Shown here piece by piece: positions 46,690 to 56,954 of a stretch of 64,000 nt of DNA (positions are counted from its first letter, which is position 1; every line of letters starts with the position of its first letter). Below the pieces are notes generated by a model. That model did no database searches. It was given only the letters and a program-made list of their open reading frames with translations, and was not told where the DNA came from. The DNA comes from Lawsonia intracellularis PHE/MN1-00. GTDB taxonomy: Bacteria; Desulfobacterota; Desulfovibrionia; Desulfovibrionales; Desulfovibrionaceae. Both the position numbers and the translations under genes were made by a program. The stretch lies in assembly GCF_000055945.1 (NCBI RefSeq), contig NC_008011.1:62001-126000 (forward strand). The letters run 5' to 3'.

Positions 46690-47930
46690 TATTCAAAAAT
46701 ATAGATTATTTCTTACTGTCATTATATTTACTGTTCCTAGCATAGTAATAAAATACTTAAATCCTGAACTACATCCTTTAATTGTATTATGGAGTAGTGC
46801 GTTAGCTATTTTTTCCTCTGTTATTATCCCTATGTGGGCATGTGAAGTGGCTCAGATAGATATCCCACAACCATTGGCTATTATTGTAATTACTCTTATT
46901 GCTGTGTTACCAGAGTATGCTGTAGATATGTATTTTCATGGATGGCTGGTCAAGAACCTTTATCTATGTATCATAATTATCCTATTGCAAATAGGACAGG
47001 GGCTAATAGATTACTTATAGGTGTAGGTTAGCCAAGATTATTATATTATTTTTTATCAACTATAGCCAGCCAATACTAATAGATGCAGCAAAACGTATAG
47101 AAATATTTTTTATTACTAGCTACAAGCTATGCTTTTATCATACCATGGGAAAATACTTTTAGTTGATATGATAGTATTATTTTTATTGGAATTTATATTT
47201 GGTATATAAAAACAGTTCTAAAAAAAGAGAAGGAGAGTCACAAATCTATTGAAATTAAAGGCTCTGCAAAAGCTTTGGTAATGTTACCTGTAAGATATTG
47301 TCGAATTGTCACAGTAAGTTTATTTCTTTTTTCTGCATCTATGCTTCTTATGAATACAGAGCTTTTTAGTGAACATGTATTATATTATGTGGAAGGTTAT
47401 TTCAAATTGATGAGTTTTTACTTGTTTAGTGGATTACACCATTAGCTTCTGAGGCTCCAGAATTTATTATTGCTATTTTACTAGTGTTAAATGGAAAGCC
47501 TAGTTTATCGTTAGGTAGTTTATTGACTGCAAAGTTAAATCAATGGACATTACTTGTTGGTATGATACCCTTAGTTTATACTGTTTCTTCAGGGCATATA
47601 ATTCCTCCTATGATTATAACACATCAACAAAGTTATGAAATATTGTTAGCATCACAATCGTTATTTGCTATTTGTCTTTTATTAAATCTTTATATAGGGA
47701 TACCAAAGCTATAGTACTGTTTGTTCTATTTGTATTTCAGTTTAGTGTACCTTTTTATTCAGACTTCCTTGAAGAAATTTTGGAGTTTATCATAATACTG
47801 AAAGATTTCATATCTACTTTTCTATTTTGTATATTGTATTAGCAATATTTCTTATTATGAAACGTTATAATAATCTTTTCTTATTAAAGACTATTTTGAC
47901 TACTACTACTACTACTACTACATCTTCTTA
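46690..47930 (+). pseudogene. Decayed Ca2+/cation antiporter (NCX-type exchanger)
   Basis: Three frames together spell an exchanger of about 400 residues. The first has 'ITLIAVLPEYAVDMYFHGW', the alpha-1 repeat. After a frameshift near 46940, the second reads 'AGQEPLSMYHNYPIANRTGA' then 'NRLLIGVG' and a TAG at 47029 where Trp is expected. Many stops follow. The third has 'WITPLASEAPEFIIAILLVL', the alpha-2 repeat, just after a TAG at 47427 in place of a probable Gln. Two separate open fragments (46832-47020, 47484-47714) are pieces of this one dead gene. It ends in an (ACT)7 tract. Confidence 0.88.
47899..47919. repeat. (ACT)7 microsatellite at the pseudogene 3' end
   Basis: Seven perfect ACT units, the same copy number as the three (ATT)7 tracts elsewhere in the window. 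In the ancestral frame it would encode a Thr run at the C-terminus. Confidence 0.93.
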
Positions 47931-47969
47931 GAAGATTTTTATATAATGCTGTCTCTGTTGATAAGAAAT

Positions 47970-47999
47970 AAAAAGCACAAGAATCTTCTTGTGCTTTTT
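47970..47999 (-). terminator. Intrinsic terminator of the SRP RNA gene
   Basis: AAAAAGCACAAGAA (ending 47984) and TTCTTGTGCTTTTT (ending 47999) form a 14-bp stem with a tiny loop. Read leftward it directly follows the SRP RNA and ends in a T-run. It would also stop rightward transcripts from the pseudogene. Confidence 0.88.
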
Positions 48000-48084
48000 G
48001 GGGGCCGGGCACCCGGTATCAACCGTTACCGTTGCTTTCTTTCGAACCTGGCGGGGTTGGCGGATCTACCGCCGCCCGGCTTCC
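48000..48084 (-). ncRNA. ffs: Signal recognition particle RNA (4.5S, small bacterial type)
   Basis: A GC-rich 85-base island in very AT-rich DNA. On the minus strand it starts GGAAGCCGGGCGGCGG and ends GGGTGCCCGGCCCCC, whose ends pair. The Ffh-binding loop is CAGGTTCGAAAGAAAGCA, aligning with CAGGTCCGGAAGGAAGCA of E. coli. The differences are compensatory: a C-G pair becomes U-A, and the GGAA tetraloop becomes GAAA, both GNRA. The symmetric-loop bases AGCA and CAGG are kept. With Ffh it targets membrane proteins to SecYEG. Confidence 0.93.
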
Positions 48085-48100
48085 TTAATTTAACTTTTTA

Positions 48101-48129
48101 AGCTTATGTTAAAGATAGAGTTACGTCAA
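48101..48129 (-). promoter_or_regulatory. Probable ffs promoter
   Basis: Minus strand TTGACG (48129-48124), a 17-base spacer and TAAGCT (48106-48101), ending 17 bases before the SRP RNA 5' end. The -35 matches well and the -10 weakly, so a nearby alternative -10 is possible. Confidence 0.45.
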
Positions 48130-48225
48130 GTTTTTGTACTTTATTATCTATGATTCTTTTTATTTTGGGAGGGATATTACAATGGAATTTTTAATTTTAA
48201 GAGTTATAGAATTATGAAAATTTAC

Positions 48226-48253
48226 TTGACATAAATAATGGACTCAAGATAAG
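48226..48253 (+). promoter_or_regulatory. tRNA-Ser promoter
   Basis: TTGACA (48226-48231), a 16-base spacer and GATAAG (48248-48253), 31 bases before the mature tRNA. The -35 is perfect and the -10 matches four of six bases. Confidence 0.6.
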
Positions 48254-48283
48254 AGCACCTAACAGGAATATATGTCAAATTGG

Positions 48284-48377
<94 letters not shown>

Positions 48378-48474
48378 TTTTATTTTTCATTAGTTATCAT
48401 TCTATTATTATAAAATAAGTATGTTAAAAATATAAAAAGTTTTTTAATACTTATTAATGAGTAGTTGTGTTCTA

Positions 48475-49206
48475 TTAGAAGTTAAATTCAAGAGTTTTAT
48501 GGCCTACTTTAATAGTATAATTAGAAGAGATAACATACGATTTCACTTGTTCAAAATCTCCATGTGGATGATCATTAAAAAATAGATGCATTTTTGTTCC
48601 AGGATGAGCAAAGTTTTTTTTAATATCATTTAAAAAATATAACCAATTATTACGATTCCAACGCTGATTTCCTTCTAACTCATGAAAGCAAATAGCAAAT
48701 GCAACTATAAGATGGAAAGACTGATCCATTTTGGGGATTGAAATATTAGGTTGAATACTACAATATGTTCTAGGAATATTAAATGCTGGTATTAGATAAT
48801 CAAAGATTGCAACACCTGGAATATCTAATGCATAAACATCATGTCCATATTGTTTGCATAGCCAACAGAAAAAACCTGCTCCAGATCCAATATCAAGGAT
48901 ACGTACAGGGGATGATTTATGTAGTCCTAAACGATAAATACGTCGAAGATTAATAATAAAGTAGCGTTTAAAGTCTGAATATTTTGCATATGTTTGTCCG
49001 TGAAAAAGATCTTGAACTTTTTGTTGGAGAGCTAGTATTTCTGGTTTAGATATAAAGTAATTAGCTCTATACCTTGCTTTATATTTCCATAATAATTCTT
49101 TTGGGTTTTTTATATAAGTTTTATAGTTTCCTAACCGATCATATATTCGTTTTCTTCTATGTGCTGTATTTGTGAAATATTTTTTGATATCACTTTGAAA
49201 TAACAT
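48475..49206 (-). CDS. SAM-dependent class I methyltransferase
   Basis: A 243-residue protein with the SAM-binding motif I 'VRILDIGSGAGFFCWLC' (about residues 101-117), an acidic end of beta-2 in 'DVYALDIPG', and 'FHLIVAFAICFHELEG' at motif IV. The basic first 60 residues ('FTNTAHRRKRIYDRL', 'ELLWKYKARYRANYF') may contact an anionic partner. The substrate is unknown; bacterial relatives often act on sugars or lipids. GAGGAAAA lies directly before the ATG. Monocistronic as far as visible. Confidence 0.78.
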   Translation of the reverse strand: MLFQSDIKKYFTNTAHRRKRIYDRLGNYKTYIKNPKELLWKYKARYRANYFISKPEILALQQKVQDLFHGQTYAKYSDFKRYFIINLRRIYRLGLHKSSPVRILDIGSGAGFFCWLCKQYGHDVYALDIPGVAIFDYLIPAFNIPRTYCSIQPNISIPKMDQSFHLIVAFAICFHELEGNQRWNRNNWLYFLNDIKKNFAHPGTKMHLFFNDHPHGDFEQVKSYVISSNYTIKVGHKTLEFNF

Positions 49207-49602
49207 TTTTCCTCTTGTAATGTGCCAAATGTATTATTGTTTAATATGCTACGTAGTTGCAATATAAAAAATATTTAGTCAAAAAAGATAATTAAATTTT
49301 TATGAAAGAATATTAAAAGGAATTATGTTTTTTTATTTAATAATGTGATACTAACCATAATTTTGTATTTGGCTGTTTAATTTCTAAAAATATAAATAAA
49401 AATCTCTATTATAACTGTTTGTCAGTATAAGGAATAACTATTAATTTGTAATAGTGAGAGAATAAAAAAGTTAATATTGTAATTAAACTATCCTACTCTG
49501 TTAGTGTAAAATAATTTAAAAATATTTTATTATTTCTGTATCACTAGGAGACAGCTAATTTATTTATAGAAATAATTTTTTGTGTTATATTAATCAGATT
49601 TA
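49207..49602. other. AT-rich gap between dksA and the methyltransferase
   Basis: About 395 bases, both neighbours on the minus strand. I see no ORF, terminator or promoter that meets a reasonable standard, although the methyltransferase promoter should lie here. Confidence 0.4.
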
Positions 49603-50004
49603 TTATTCTCCTCTAATAGATTCACCTTCTTCTTGCCGGCTTTTACAGTTAATACAAAGTTTAGTAACAGGTCTAGCTTTAAGTCGTGGAGTTCCAATGT
49701 CATCACCACAATCTTCACAAACACCGTATGTACCATCATCTATACGTTGTAGTGCAGATTGAATTTTGCGAATTAATCGTCTTTCACGATCACGGATACG
49801 TAATGTGAATGCTCTATCAGATTCTGCAGATGCCCTATCAGCAGGATCTGCAAAAATTTCATTACCATCTGTGAGGTCCTCTAGTGTAGAATCTCCCTTA
49901 TGCTGGGCTTCTTCAAGCATAGTTGTGAGTAATGCACGAAAGTACTCAATATCCTTTTGTTCCAAAGTATATACCTCCTGGCAGGATAATTTGACTTTTT
50001 TCAT
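49603..50004 (-). CDS. dksA: DksA/TraR-type zinc-finger transcription factor
   Basis: Binds RNA polymerase in the secondary channel and, usually with ppGpp, tunes rRNA and amino-acid promoters. The 133-residue protein has a coiled-coil (about residues 12-85) whose tip region reads 'DPADRASAESDRAF', keeping an Asp-x-x-Asp acidic tip. The C-terminal zinc finger is 'CEDCGDDIGTPRLKARPV' followed by 'TKLCINC' (Cys-x2-Cys-x17-Cys-x2-Cys). CAGGAGGTATATAC appears just inside the frame, before codon 15 (TTG). Initiation there is possible, but the ATG at 50004 is adopted. Confidence 0.9.
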   Translation of the reverse strand: MKKVKLSCQEVYTLEQKDIEYFRALLTTMLEEAQHKGDSTLEDLTDGNEIFADPADRASAESDRAFTLRIRDRERRLIRKIQSALQRIDDGTYGVCEDCGDDIGTPRLKARPVTKLCINCKSRQEEGESIRGE

Positions 50005-50673
50005 AGTGCGGTTCCAACATATAAGAAAAAAAAATCATAGAGTAAAGACCCGAAAAACCTTTGAAATTAGTATTTTATTCATAACAAGATAGGCACATAC
50101 ACTTTAATTTAACCCAAATAACGCTATAATAGAATCAAAGAAATAATAAAAATTTTTAATATAAAATATATTAAAATTTTTGAAATAGATAATACATTGT
50201 TCTAGTAAATAAATATTAAATGTATAACCAATTATAGTTAGTTATAATCACATAATTATGTGAGGAGTATTTGACATAACCTTCAAAAGTTTCAATGGAA
50301 TAATATAATGTTAAGTGTGATAGAGCTATTAGATAGTAAAAAATGATGGAAAAAGTTTATAGTAAGAAATCAAGGGTTCTTTTTGGTAACTATAAAAAAA
50401 ATTTTTAAGAATTTTATACTTATCATAACTAATTACGCATATATTAGTTATGATAAAGAAAAATTAAATAATATCACCTATAAATATTATAAAAAATGTT
50501 TATGACTAACTATAGTAAGTTATTTAATTAAGTAGATTATTATTTTTAATTTTTATAACTGTAACTTGATATTAATCATAAATTAAATGAAAACATCCTT
50601 CAATAGTTATAACCTATTAGTATATACTACTGTTCTAATTTTAATAGAAATTAGAAAAATATACTTTTTATAG
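50005..50673. other. AT-rich gap with a 14-bp hairpin
   Basis: About 670 bases between minus-strand yhcH-type gene and dksA. It contains a perfect inverted repeat, TTATCATAACTAAT (50420-50433) and ATTAGTTATGATAA (50443-50456), which may terminate the dut-argD-yhcH transcript, although the T-tract is weak. A TTGACA near 50273 has no well-spaced -10. No gene seen. Confidence 0.45.
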
Positions 50674-51177
50674 TTAAAAATATCCATGAGTTACTTTTTT
50701 AGCTGATATTGTAAGATGAGTGAATGGAATTTTAGCTACTAATTTTTTTAGTGTGATAGAATGTTCATCTATACTCATATCAGGTAAATGAGCTTCCCAA
50801 GGAAAAACCAGTACCCATATCCCTGTAGTTAATGTTATCCGACTTAAACCATCAGTATTTGTTGTTGGTTTGTAGAAACCAATGTCTTTATCTATATTAA
50901 ACAAGCCTTCTAGTTCAAGGTTGTTAATAGGCCTATTCCAAAAATATTCTTTTCCTTTAAGAACTATATGAAGATCACACATTGTTCTATGAGATTCATA
51001 GAGGCAAGATCCCTCCATCCTTGATGTCATAGGAAAAATATTAATGTTACAACCAGCAACAGTATATATCCCATCTGGTAGGGAAGAGTTTACTTTTTGG
51101 TTGATCCATAACATAAGCTCATTCCAGATTGGTCCAAGTTCATAGTTTTGCCAGTTTTTAATACTATCACTAAGCAT
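50674..51177 (-). CDS. YhcH/YjgK/YiaL (DUF386) family protein
   Basis: A 167-residue cupin-like beta-barrel protein of the family that includes EbgC and NanQ, often sugar mutarotases or anomerases. Family residues are visible: 'GSCLYESHRTMCDLHIVLKG' (metal-binding Glu, His and Asp), 'YFWNRP' and the C-terminal 'LVFPWEAHLPDM' with the final His. It starts two bases after the argD stop, so it is translated in tandem with argD. That is an unexpected neighbour for a sugar-related protein, and the substrate is unknown. Confidence 0.82.
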   Translation of the reverse strand: MLSDSIKNWQNYELGPIWNELMLWINQKVNSSLPDGIYTVAGCNINIFPMTSRMEGSCLYESHRTMCDLHIVLKGKEYFWNRPINNLELEGLFNIDKDIGFYKPTTNTDGLSRITLTTGIWVLVFPWEAHLPDMSIDEHSITLKKLVAKIPFTHLTISAKKVTHGYF

Positions 51178-51179
51178 AG

Positions 51180-52391
51180 TTATTCCTGTATATATTTTTC
51201 TAGTGTATCTTCTAAAGTTTGAGCAAAAGTCTCAAGATAGTGTTCGTCAATAGTGAGTGCTGGTAGTAGTCGTAGTATATTATTTTGTGTAAGATTAAGG
51301 AGAAACCCTTTTTGAAGGAGTTTTTCCCATAGTGGTTTACCTGGACAAGGTAAAACTATACCTATCATAAGTCCCATACCACGAACTTCTTGTATTTTTG
51401 TTGGATGGCGATTAGCAATATTTTTTAGACGTTGAATAAATATATTACCTAGTTTTTCAGCTCTCTTGTGCAGGTTATCTCGCTGCATAATTTCTATTGT
51501 TTTAGTAGCAACCGCGGAAATAAGTGGACCTCCTCCAAATGTTGTACCATGACTTCCTACTACAAAGGCTTGAGCAATTTCGTCTGTTGTTAATATTGCG
51601 CTAATGGGTAATCCATTAGCAAGAGCTTTAGCACATGAAAGGATATCAGGTTTAATTGGAAAGTGTTGAAATGCCCAATATTGACCAGTTCTACATAGTC
51701 CTGTTTGAATTTCATCTACAATAAGAAGAAGATCATGTTTACGGCAAAGTTTTTCAATACCTATGATATAGTCGCTATCCATAGGCCTTACCCCACCTTC
51801 GCCTTGAATAATTTCTATAAGTACTGCTGCAGTGGAGGGTGTGATAGCTTCTTCAAGTGCAACCAGATCATTCCAAGGGACTTGTTTAAAGCCATTAGGC
51901 ATTGGAGCAAAACCTTCTTTGAGACTTGGTTGGCCTGTAGCTGCAACTGTTGTAAGTGTACGGCCATGAAAAGAGCCTTCTAAGCTAATAATTTCAAATG
52001 CATTACATTTTTTGATATGTTGCATGTACCTACGAGTTAGCTTGAAGCTTGTTTCATTTGCTTCAGCTCCAGAGTTAGAAAAAAATACTTTTGTAAAATG
52101 CCCCATAGATAAAAGTCGTTCTGCAAGTTCTAGTTGTTCGTCATGATAAAGAAGATTACTTGTGTGAATGAGTTTTCTTGCTTGTTTTTCTATGACTTCT
52201 GCAATCTCTTCATTACAGTGTCCAAGGCTAGTTACAGCAAGTCCAGACAGAAGATCAATAAACTTATTTCCGTTTGCATCCAATATGATAGAACCATGGG
52301 CTTCTACTACATGTATGGGGTATCGTCCATATGTATGACATAATAATTTTTTTTCATGTAGCATAATAGATTCATTGTAGGAGAGTTGCAT
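51180..52391 (-). CDS. argD: Acetylornithine aminotransferase ArgD (class III PLP)
   Basis: Transfers an amino group to N-acetylglutamate semialdehyde in arginine synthesis; the family also serves succinyldiaminopimelate in lysine synthesis. The 403-residue form begins MQLSYNES at 52391, after AAAGGAAAGGTATTC; an upstream open frame overlaps dut and lacks a site. Motifs include 'FFSNSGAEANETSFKLTRRY', 'LIVDEIQTGLCRTGQYWAFQ' and 'PDILSCAKALANGLPI' with the PLP Lys. It follows dut by 22 bases and precedes the yhcH-type gene. Confidence 0.92.
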   Translation of the reverse strand: MQLSYNESIMLHEKKLLCHTYGRYPIHVVEAHGSIILDANGNKFIDLLSGLAVTSLGHCNEEIAEVIEKQARKLIHTSNLLYHDEQLELAERLLSMGHFTKVFFSNSGAEANETSFKLTRRYMQHIKKCNAFEIISLEGSFHGRTLTTVAATGQPSLKEGFAPMPNGFKQVPWNDLVALEEAITPSTAAVLIEIIQGEGGVRPMDSDYIIGIEKLCRKHDLLLIVDEIQTGLCRTGQYWAFQHFPIKPDILSCAKALANGLPISAILTTDEIAQAFVVGSHGTTFGGGPLISAVATKTIEIMQRDNLHKRAEKLGNIFIQRLKNIANRHPTKIQEVRGMGLMIGIVLPCPGKPLWEKLLQKGFLLNLTQNNILRLLPALTIDEHYLETFAQTLEDTLEKYIQE

Positions 52392-52413
52392 GAATACCTT
52401 TCCTTTTGAGCTA

Positions 52414-52896
52414 TTAGTTTTTTCCTGTATGTCCAAAACCAAAACTTCCTCTAGACGTATTATCAAGTTGTTGTGTTTCAACTAAGCTGACTTGGAAAGC
52501 TGGTTGGAATACAAGTTGGGCTATTCTATCACCACGGTTAACATGAACAGGATTTTTAGCTGTATTTAAAAGGACAACTATTATTTCGCCTCGATAGTCA
52601 GGATCAATAACACCAACACCTTGGGCAACAGTAAGCCCATGTATTGCACCAAGACCACTACGAGAATAAACAAATCCAGCAATATTTTTTTCAAGAGGCT
52701 CAATAGCAATACCACATGGTATTGTTTCTCTTTCTCCTGGTAAAATAGTTAGTGATGTTTCTTCAATGCATGCACGTAAATCAAGTCCAACAGAGGCTGG
52801 TGTTTCGTATGCAATTCCACTAGTTGTATATATTTTTTTTGCGTCTCTTAAGTACATAAAGCGAATAGACACTTCAGAATGCAAAAAAGCTGACAT
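52414..52896 (-). CDS. dut: Deoxyuridine 5'-triphosphate nucleotidohydrolase
   Basis: Hydrolyses dUTP to dUMP, keeping uracil out of DNA. The five motifs of the trimeric enzyme are present in 160 residues: 'PASVGLDLRA', 'YSRSGLG', 'GVGVIDPDYRGEIIVVLLN', 'RGDRIAQLVF' and the C-terminal P-loop-like 'NTSRGSFGFGHTG'. The start at 52896 (MSAFLHSE) follows AAAGGAATTGTT; the frame extends five codons further to an ATG without a site. Confidence 0.95.
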   Translation of the reverse strand: MSAFLHSEVSIRFMYLRDAKKIYTTSGIAYETPASVGLDLRACIEETSLTILPGERETIPCGIAIEPLEKNIAGFVYSRSGLGAIHGLTVAQGVGVIDPDYRGEIIVVLLNTAKNPVHVNRGDRIAQLVFQPAFQVSLVETQQLDNTSRGSFGFGHTGKN

Positions 52897-53143
52897 AACA
52901 ATTCCTTTCATTAACTATCAAATAATTAATTAGTGTAACTCTATATACAACAGACTAAATAGCATAAACTTAATGAAAATCATTAACGATAGTGCAGGGA
53001 TATAAGTTTGTTGTATGGCAAGTATATTAAATCTTGAGTCCAGAATGTTTCTACTATATCTTCCTTTTTCTGTGTAGACAAGCTTTAAAAGCTGATTGTG
53101 CTGTAAAGAATTAACGGAATATTAATGAGCATGGGGTATTTAA

Positions 53144-53653
53144 ATGACAGAAATAACACATAGTGGCGATCAAACTACTCATTTAAAAATTCTTGGTAAA
53201 GGCTCTATAGGACATCAGGGACCTCCTTCGTCATCTCTCTTAGAAACATTTGGTAATTTATATCCACATCGACCTTATGTTATTACTATAGCATTTCCAG
53301 AATACACATCTTTATGTCCTGTCACAGGGCAACCAGATTTTGGAACTATTGTTGTTGAGTATATTCCTCATGAGCGTTGCATTGAATCTAAGAGTTTCAA
53401 ACTGTATTTAATTGCTTTTCGTAACCATCAGACGTTTATGGAAACAGTCACAAATACAATTCTTGAAGACATGGTTACTGTTCTAGATCCATTATGGTGT
53501 AGAGTGAAGGGTTTATTTGAACCTAGAGGTGCAACACATTTGCATGTGTTTGCAGAACATATAAAAGAGGTTGAAGAAAAAGAGAAACAGGAAGCCTTAC
53601 ATACAGTTATTTTTAATTGGAAACAGCAGTACTTACCACATAGTTGGAAATAA
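53144..53653 (+). CDS. queF: NADPH-dependent 7-cyano-7-deazaguanine (preQ0) reductase
   Basis: Reduces preQ0 to preQ1 in queuosine tRNA modification. The 169-residue unimodular form carries the thioimide-forming Cys58 in 'YTSLCPVTGQPDFGT' and the QueF motif 'ESKSFKLYLIAFRNHQTF', with catalytic-site residues 'HLHVFAE' near the end. No preQ1 riboswitch consensus is visible in its leader. coaX follows 19 bases downstream on the same strand. Confidence 0.95.
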   Translation: MTEITHSGDQTTHLKILGKGSIGHQGPPSSSLLETFGNLYPHRPYVITIAFPEYTSLCPVTGQPDFGTIVVEYIPHERCIESKSFKLYLIAFRNHQTFMETVTNTILEDMVTVLDPLWCRVKGLFEPRGATHLHVFAEHIKEVEEKEKQEALHTVIFNWKQQYLPHSWK

Positions 53654-53672
53654 GTTTTTTTGGGGTATAGTA

Positions 53673-54482
53673 ATGGAGAACTATGGTCTTTTCATTGATG
53701 TAGGGAACACATCAGTAAAAATTGGTATTGGTGTTATTGATAGGCTTCTGATTTCATATACACTTTCAACAAACAATTCATTAAGCGGAGATACATTAGG
53801 CATACAACTCCTTCAATGTATTAATCATGCAGAGCAAGTTATCAATAAAGATATTACTATTTCTAGTTGTATGATGAGTTCTGTTGTTCCAACTATGGAT
53901 ACGTTGTTACAGTATGCTTGTGAACGTTTTTTGTTATGTAAACCACATATTATTAATCAGGATTTTATTATCCCACTAGATAATCATTATGAAGAGCAGT
54001 GTGAGGTAGGTGCTGATCGATTAGTTGCTGCCTATGCTGCAAGACGTTTATTTCCTGATTCTAAATCAGTAGTATCTGTTGATTATGGAACAGCGACTAC
54101 ATTTGACTGTGTAACAGATAATACCTATCTTGGCGGCTTAATATGCCCAGGTATTAAATCTTCCTTACAGGCATTATATACTAATACTGCAAAGTTACCT
54201 TCTATTATATTAAATACTGCATCTAAGGTTCCTATAATTGGTAAAAATACAAAGACTAGTCTAACACATGGTTTTCTTTTTGGCTTTGCTACAATGACAG
54301 AAGGTATTTATTCAAAACTTATTAATGTTCTTGATGGACCAGTAACTTTTGTTGCTACAGGTGGGTTTGCTAGAGATATGGCAAATGTTGTTTGTTGTTT
54401 TGATGCTGTTTGCCCTGATCTTATTTTAGATGGACTACATTTACTATGGATAGATTGCTTAAGTAAAAGTTATTCTTTATAA
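53673..54482 (+). CDS. coaX: Type III pantothenate kinase CoaX
   Basis: First enzyme of coenzyme A synthesis, an ASKHA-fold kinase. The 269-residue protein starts MENYGLFIDVGNTSVKIGIG, whose 'DVGNTS' is the phosphate-binding loop. 'VGADRLVAAYAA' and 'SVDYGTATTFDCV' are the pantothenate- and second ATP-binding motifs, and 'FVATGGFA' is the adenosine loop. An open frame upstream overlaps queF and should be ignored. The ribosome binding site is weak (GGGG about nine bases upstream), suggesting coupling to queF. Confidence 0.93.
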   Translation: MENYGLFIDVGNTSVKIGIGVIDRLLISYTLSTNNSLSGDTLGIQLLQCINHAEQVINKDITISSCMMSSVVPTMDTLLQYACERFLLCKPHIINQDFIIPLDNHYEEQCEVGADRLVAAYAARRLFPDSKSVVSVDYGTATTFDCVTDNTYLGGLICPGIKSSLQALYTNTAKLPSIILNTASKVPIIGKNTKTSLTHGFLFGFATMTEGIYSKLINVLDGPVTFVATGGFARDMANVVCCFDAVCPDLILDGLHLLWIDCLSKSYSL

Positions 54483-54586
54483 TTAAAATTAAAAAATTAT
54501 TGATGTATTCGTATTCCTTATTGCAGAAAGAAGATTTTTTTTGTACATAGAATGCTAATTATGATATAGTGACATGTTGCTATTAG

Positions 54587-55897
<1,311 letters not shown>

Positions 55898-55910
55898 TAA
55901 TATATAGATA

Positions 55911-56954
55911 TTACGTTAATAATTGTCGAATAAAAGGTAAAATGGCTTGAGCAGCTTTTTGTGGTGTAACAAGCTTGAGGCATTTGGTAGAGATATTACA
56001 TGTATTTTTATTACATGGCTGACAGTGAAGATTTGATTGGATATGTCTATGATTGTCTGAAGGATATGTCCATGCAGAGCTTGTAGAGCCAAGTATAGTG
56101 AAAGATGGTGTATCTACAGCAACAGCAATATGTCTTGGAGCAGAGCAATTACCAATATGTAATATTGCTTCATTAATACAAGCAGACATTTCCCTAAGAG
56201 TTAACATGTTATCAGGAAGTAAAATATAGTTATTGAGTTCTGGTGTATTAATCAGTTGTTGGATCTCTTTATATTCTCCAGGTCCCCAAAGAGGAAGAAA
56301 GTATAAATTAAGCTTAGCGTTTACAAGCATCTTTAATAATTCAATATAATGTGTGATAGGCCAACGACGGGTATTTTTTTTATGTGTTGGATCAATGGTA
56401 ATAAGATGACTTTTTGACTTTAATCCTAATGTGGTAAGTCGTTGTTTTGCTAAAGTTTTTTCTTCTTGAGTAAGGTAAATATGAGGAGGTTCACCATTCC
56501 ACTCAATACCTAGTAGTCTAAGGATACTTGCTTTACTCATGGCTGAGTAACCATCAAGTGGTTTAATTGAATGCGTGTAAAGCAGTTTTGTGTACCATGG
56601 TGGAGTATAAGAAATTCGAATAGGTGCTTTAGAAAGAGCTACTACCCAACGACATCGTGGTAGTTGTTGAAAATCTATAACAAGATCAAATTTTGTCTGA
56701 GTGACTTTCCAATACCATTGCACTTCTTTAAATAAAGAACATAGTTTTTTTTTATCCAAAGACCAAACAGTATCTATAAATGGATTGTTTTCTAAAAGGG
56801 GAACACATTTTTTTTCTGTAAGTAAATGGAGTTCTGCATTAGGATATCGACGTTTTAAAAGTTCAATCGATGGTGTTGCCAGAATAACGTCTCCAAGTTG
56901 TCGAAGCTGACATACAAGAATTTTTTTAGGTGAGATACTAGAAAGGGAGTTCAT
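55911..56954 (-). CDS. LPS heptosyltransferase family protein (GT9)
   Basis: A 347-residue glycosyltransferase of the WaaC/WaaF/WaaQ group that adds ADP-heptose to LPS core. It opens 'ILVCQLRQLGDVILATPSIE', has 'FDLVIDFQQLPRCRW', an acceptor/donor hinge 'HLITIDPTHKKNTRRWPITH', and the donor loop 'HIGNCSAPRHIAVAVDTPSF'. A Cys cluster near the end ('LHCQPCNKNTCNISTKC') is common in the WaaQ/RfaQ-like branch. The exact heptose position is uncertain. It converges with eno, with only 13 bases between their stops, and no terminator is visible. Confidence 0.88.
   Translation of the reverse strand: MNSLSSISPKKILVCQLRQLGDVILATPSIELLKRRYPNAELHLLTEKKCVPLLENNPFIDTVWSLDKKKLCSLFKEVQWYWKVTQTKFDLVIDFQQLPRCRWVVALSKAPIRISYTPPWYTKLLYTHSIKPLDGYSAMSKASILRLLGIEWNGEPPHIYLTQEEKTLAKQRLTTLGLKSKSHLITIDPTHKKNTRRWPITHYIELLKMLVNAKLNLYFLPLWGPGEYKEIQQLINTPELNNYILLPDNMLTLREMSACINEAILHIGNCSAPRHIAVAVDTPSFTILGSTSSAWTYPSDNHRHIQSNLHCQPCNKNTCNISTKCLKLVTPQKAAQAILPFIRQLLT

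Noticed and set aside
46832-47714. Two short frames (46832-47020 and 47484-47714) as separate genes
   Set aside because: Each is a fragment of one exchanger pseudogene; the missing pieces are readable in other frames between them.
53080-53143. preQ1 riboswitch ahead of queF
   Set aside because: The leader lacks the small pseudoknot consensus; only a short AGCTTT/AAAGCT hairpin is present.
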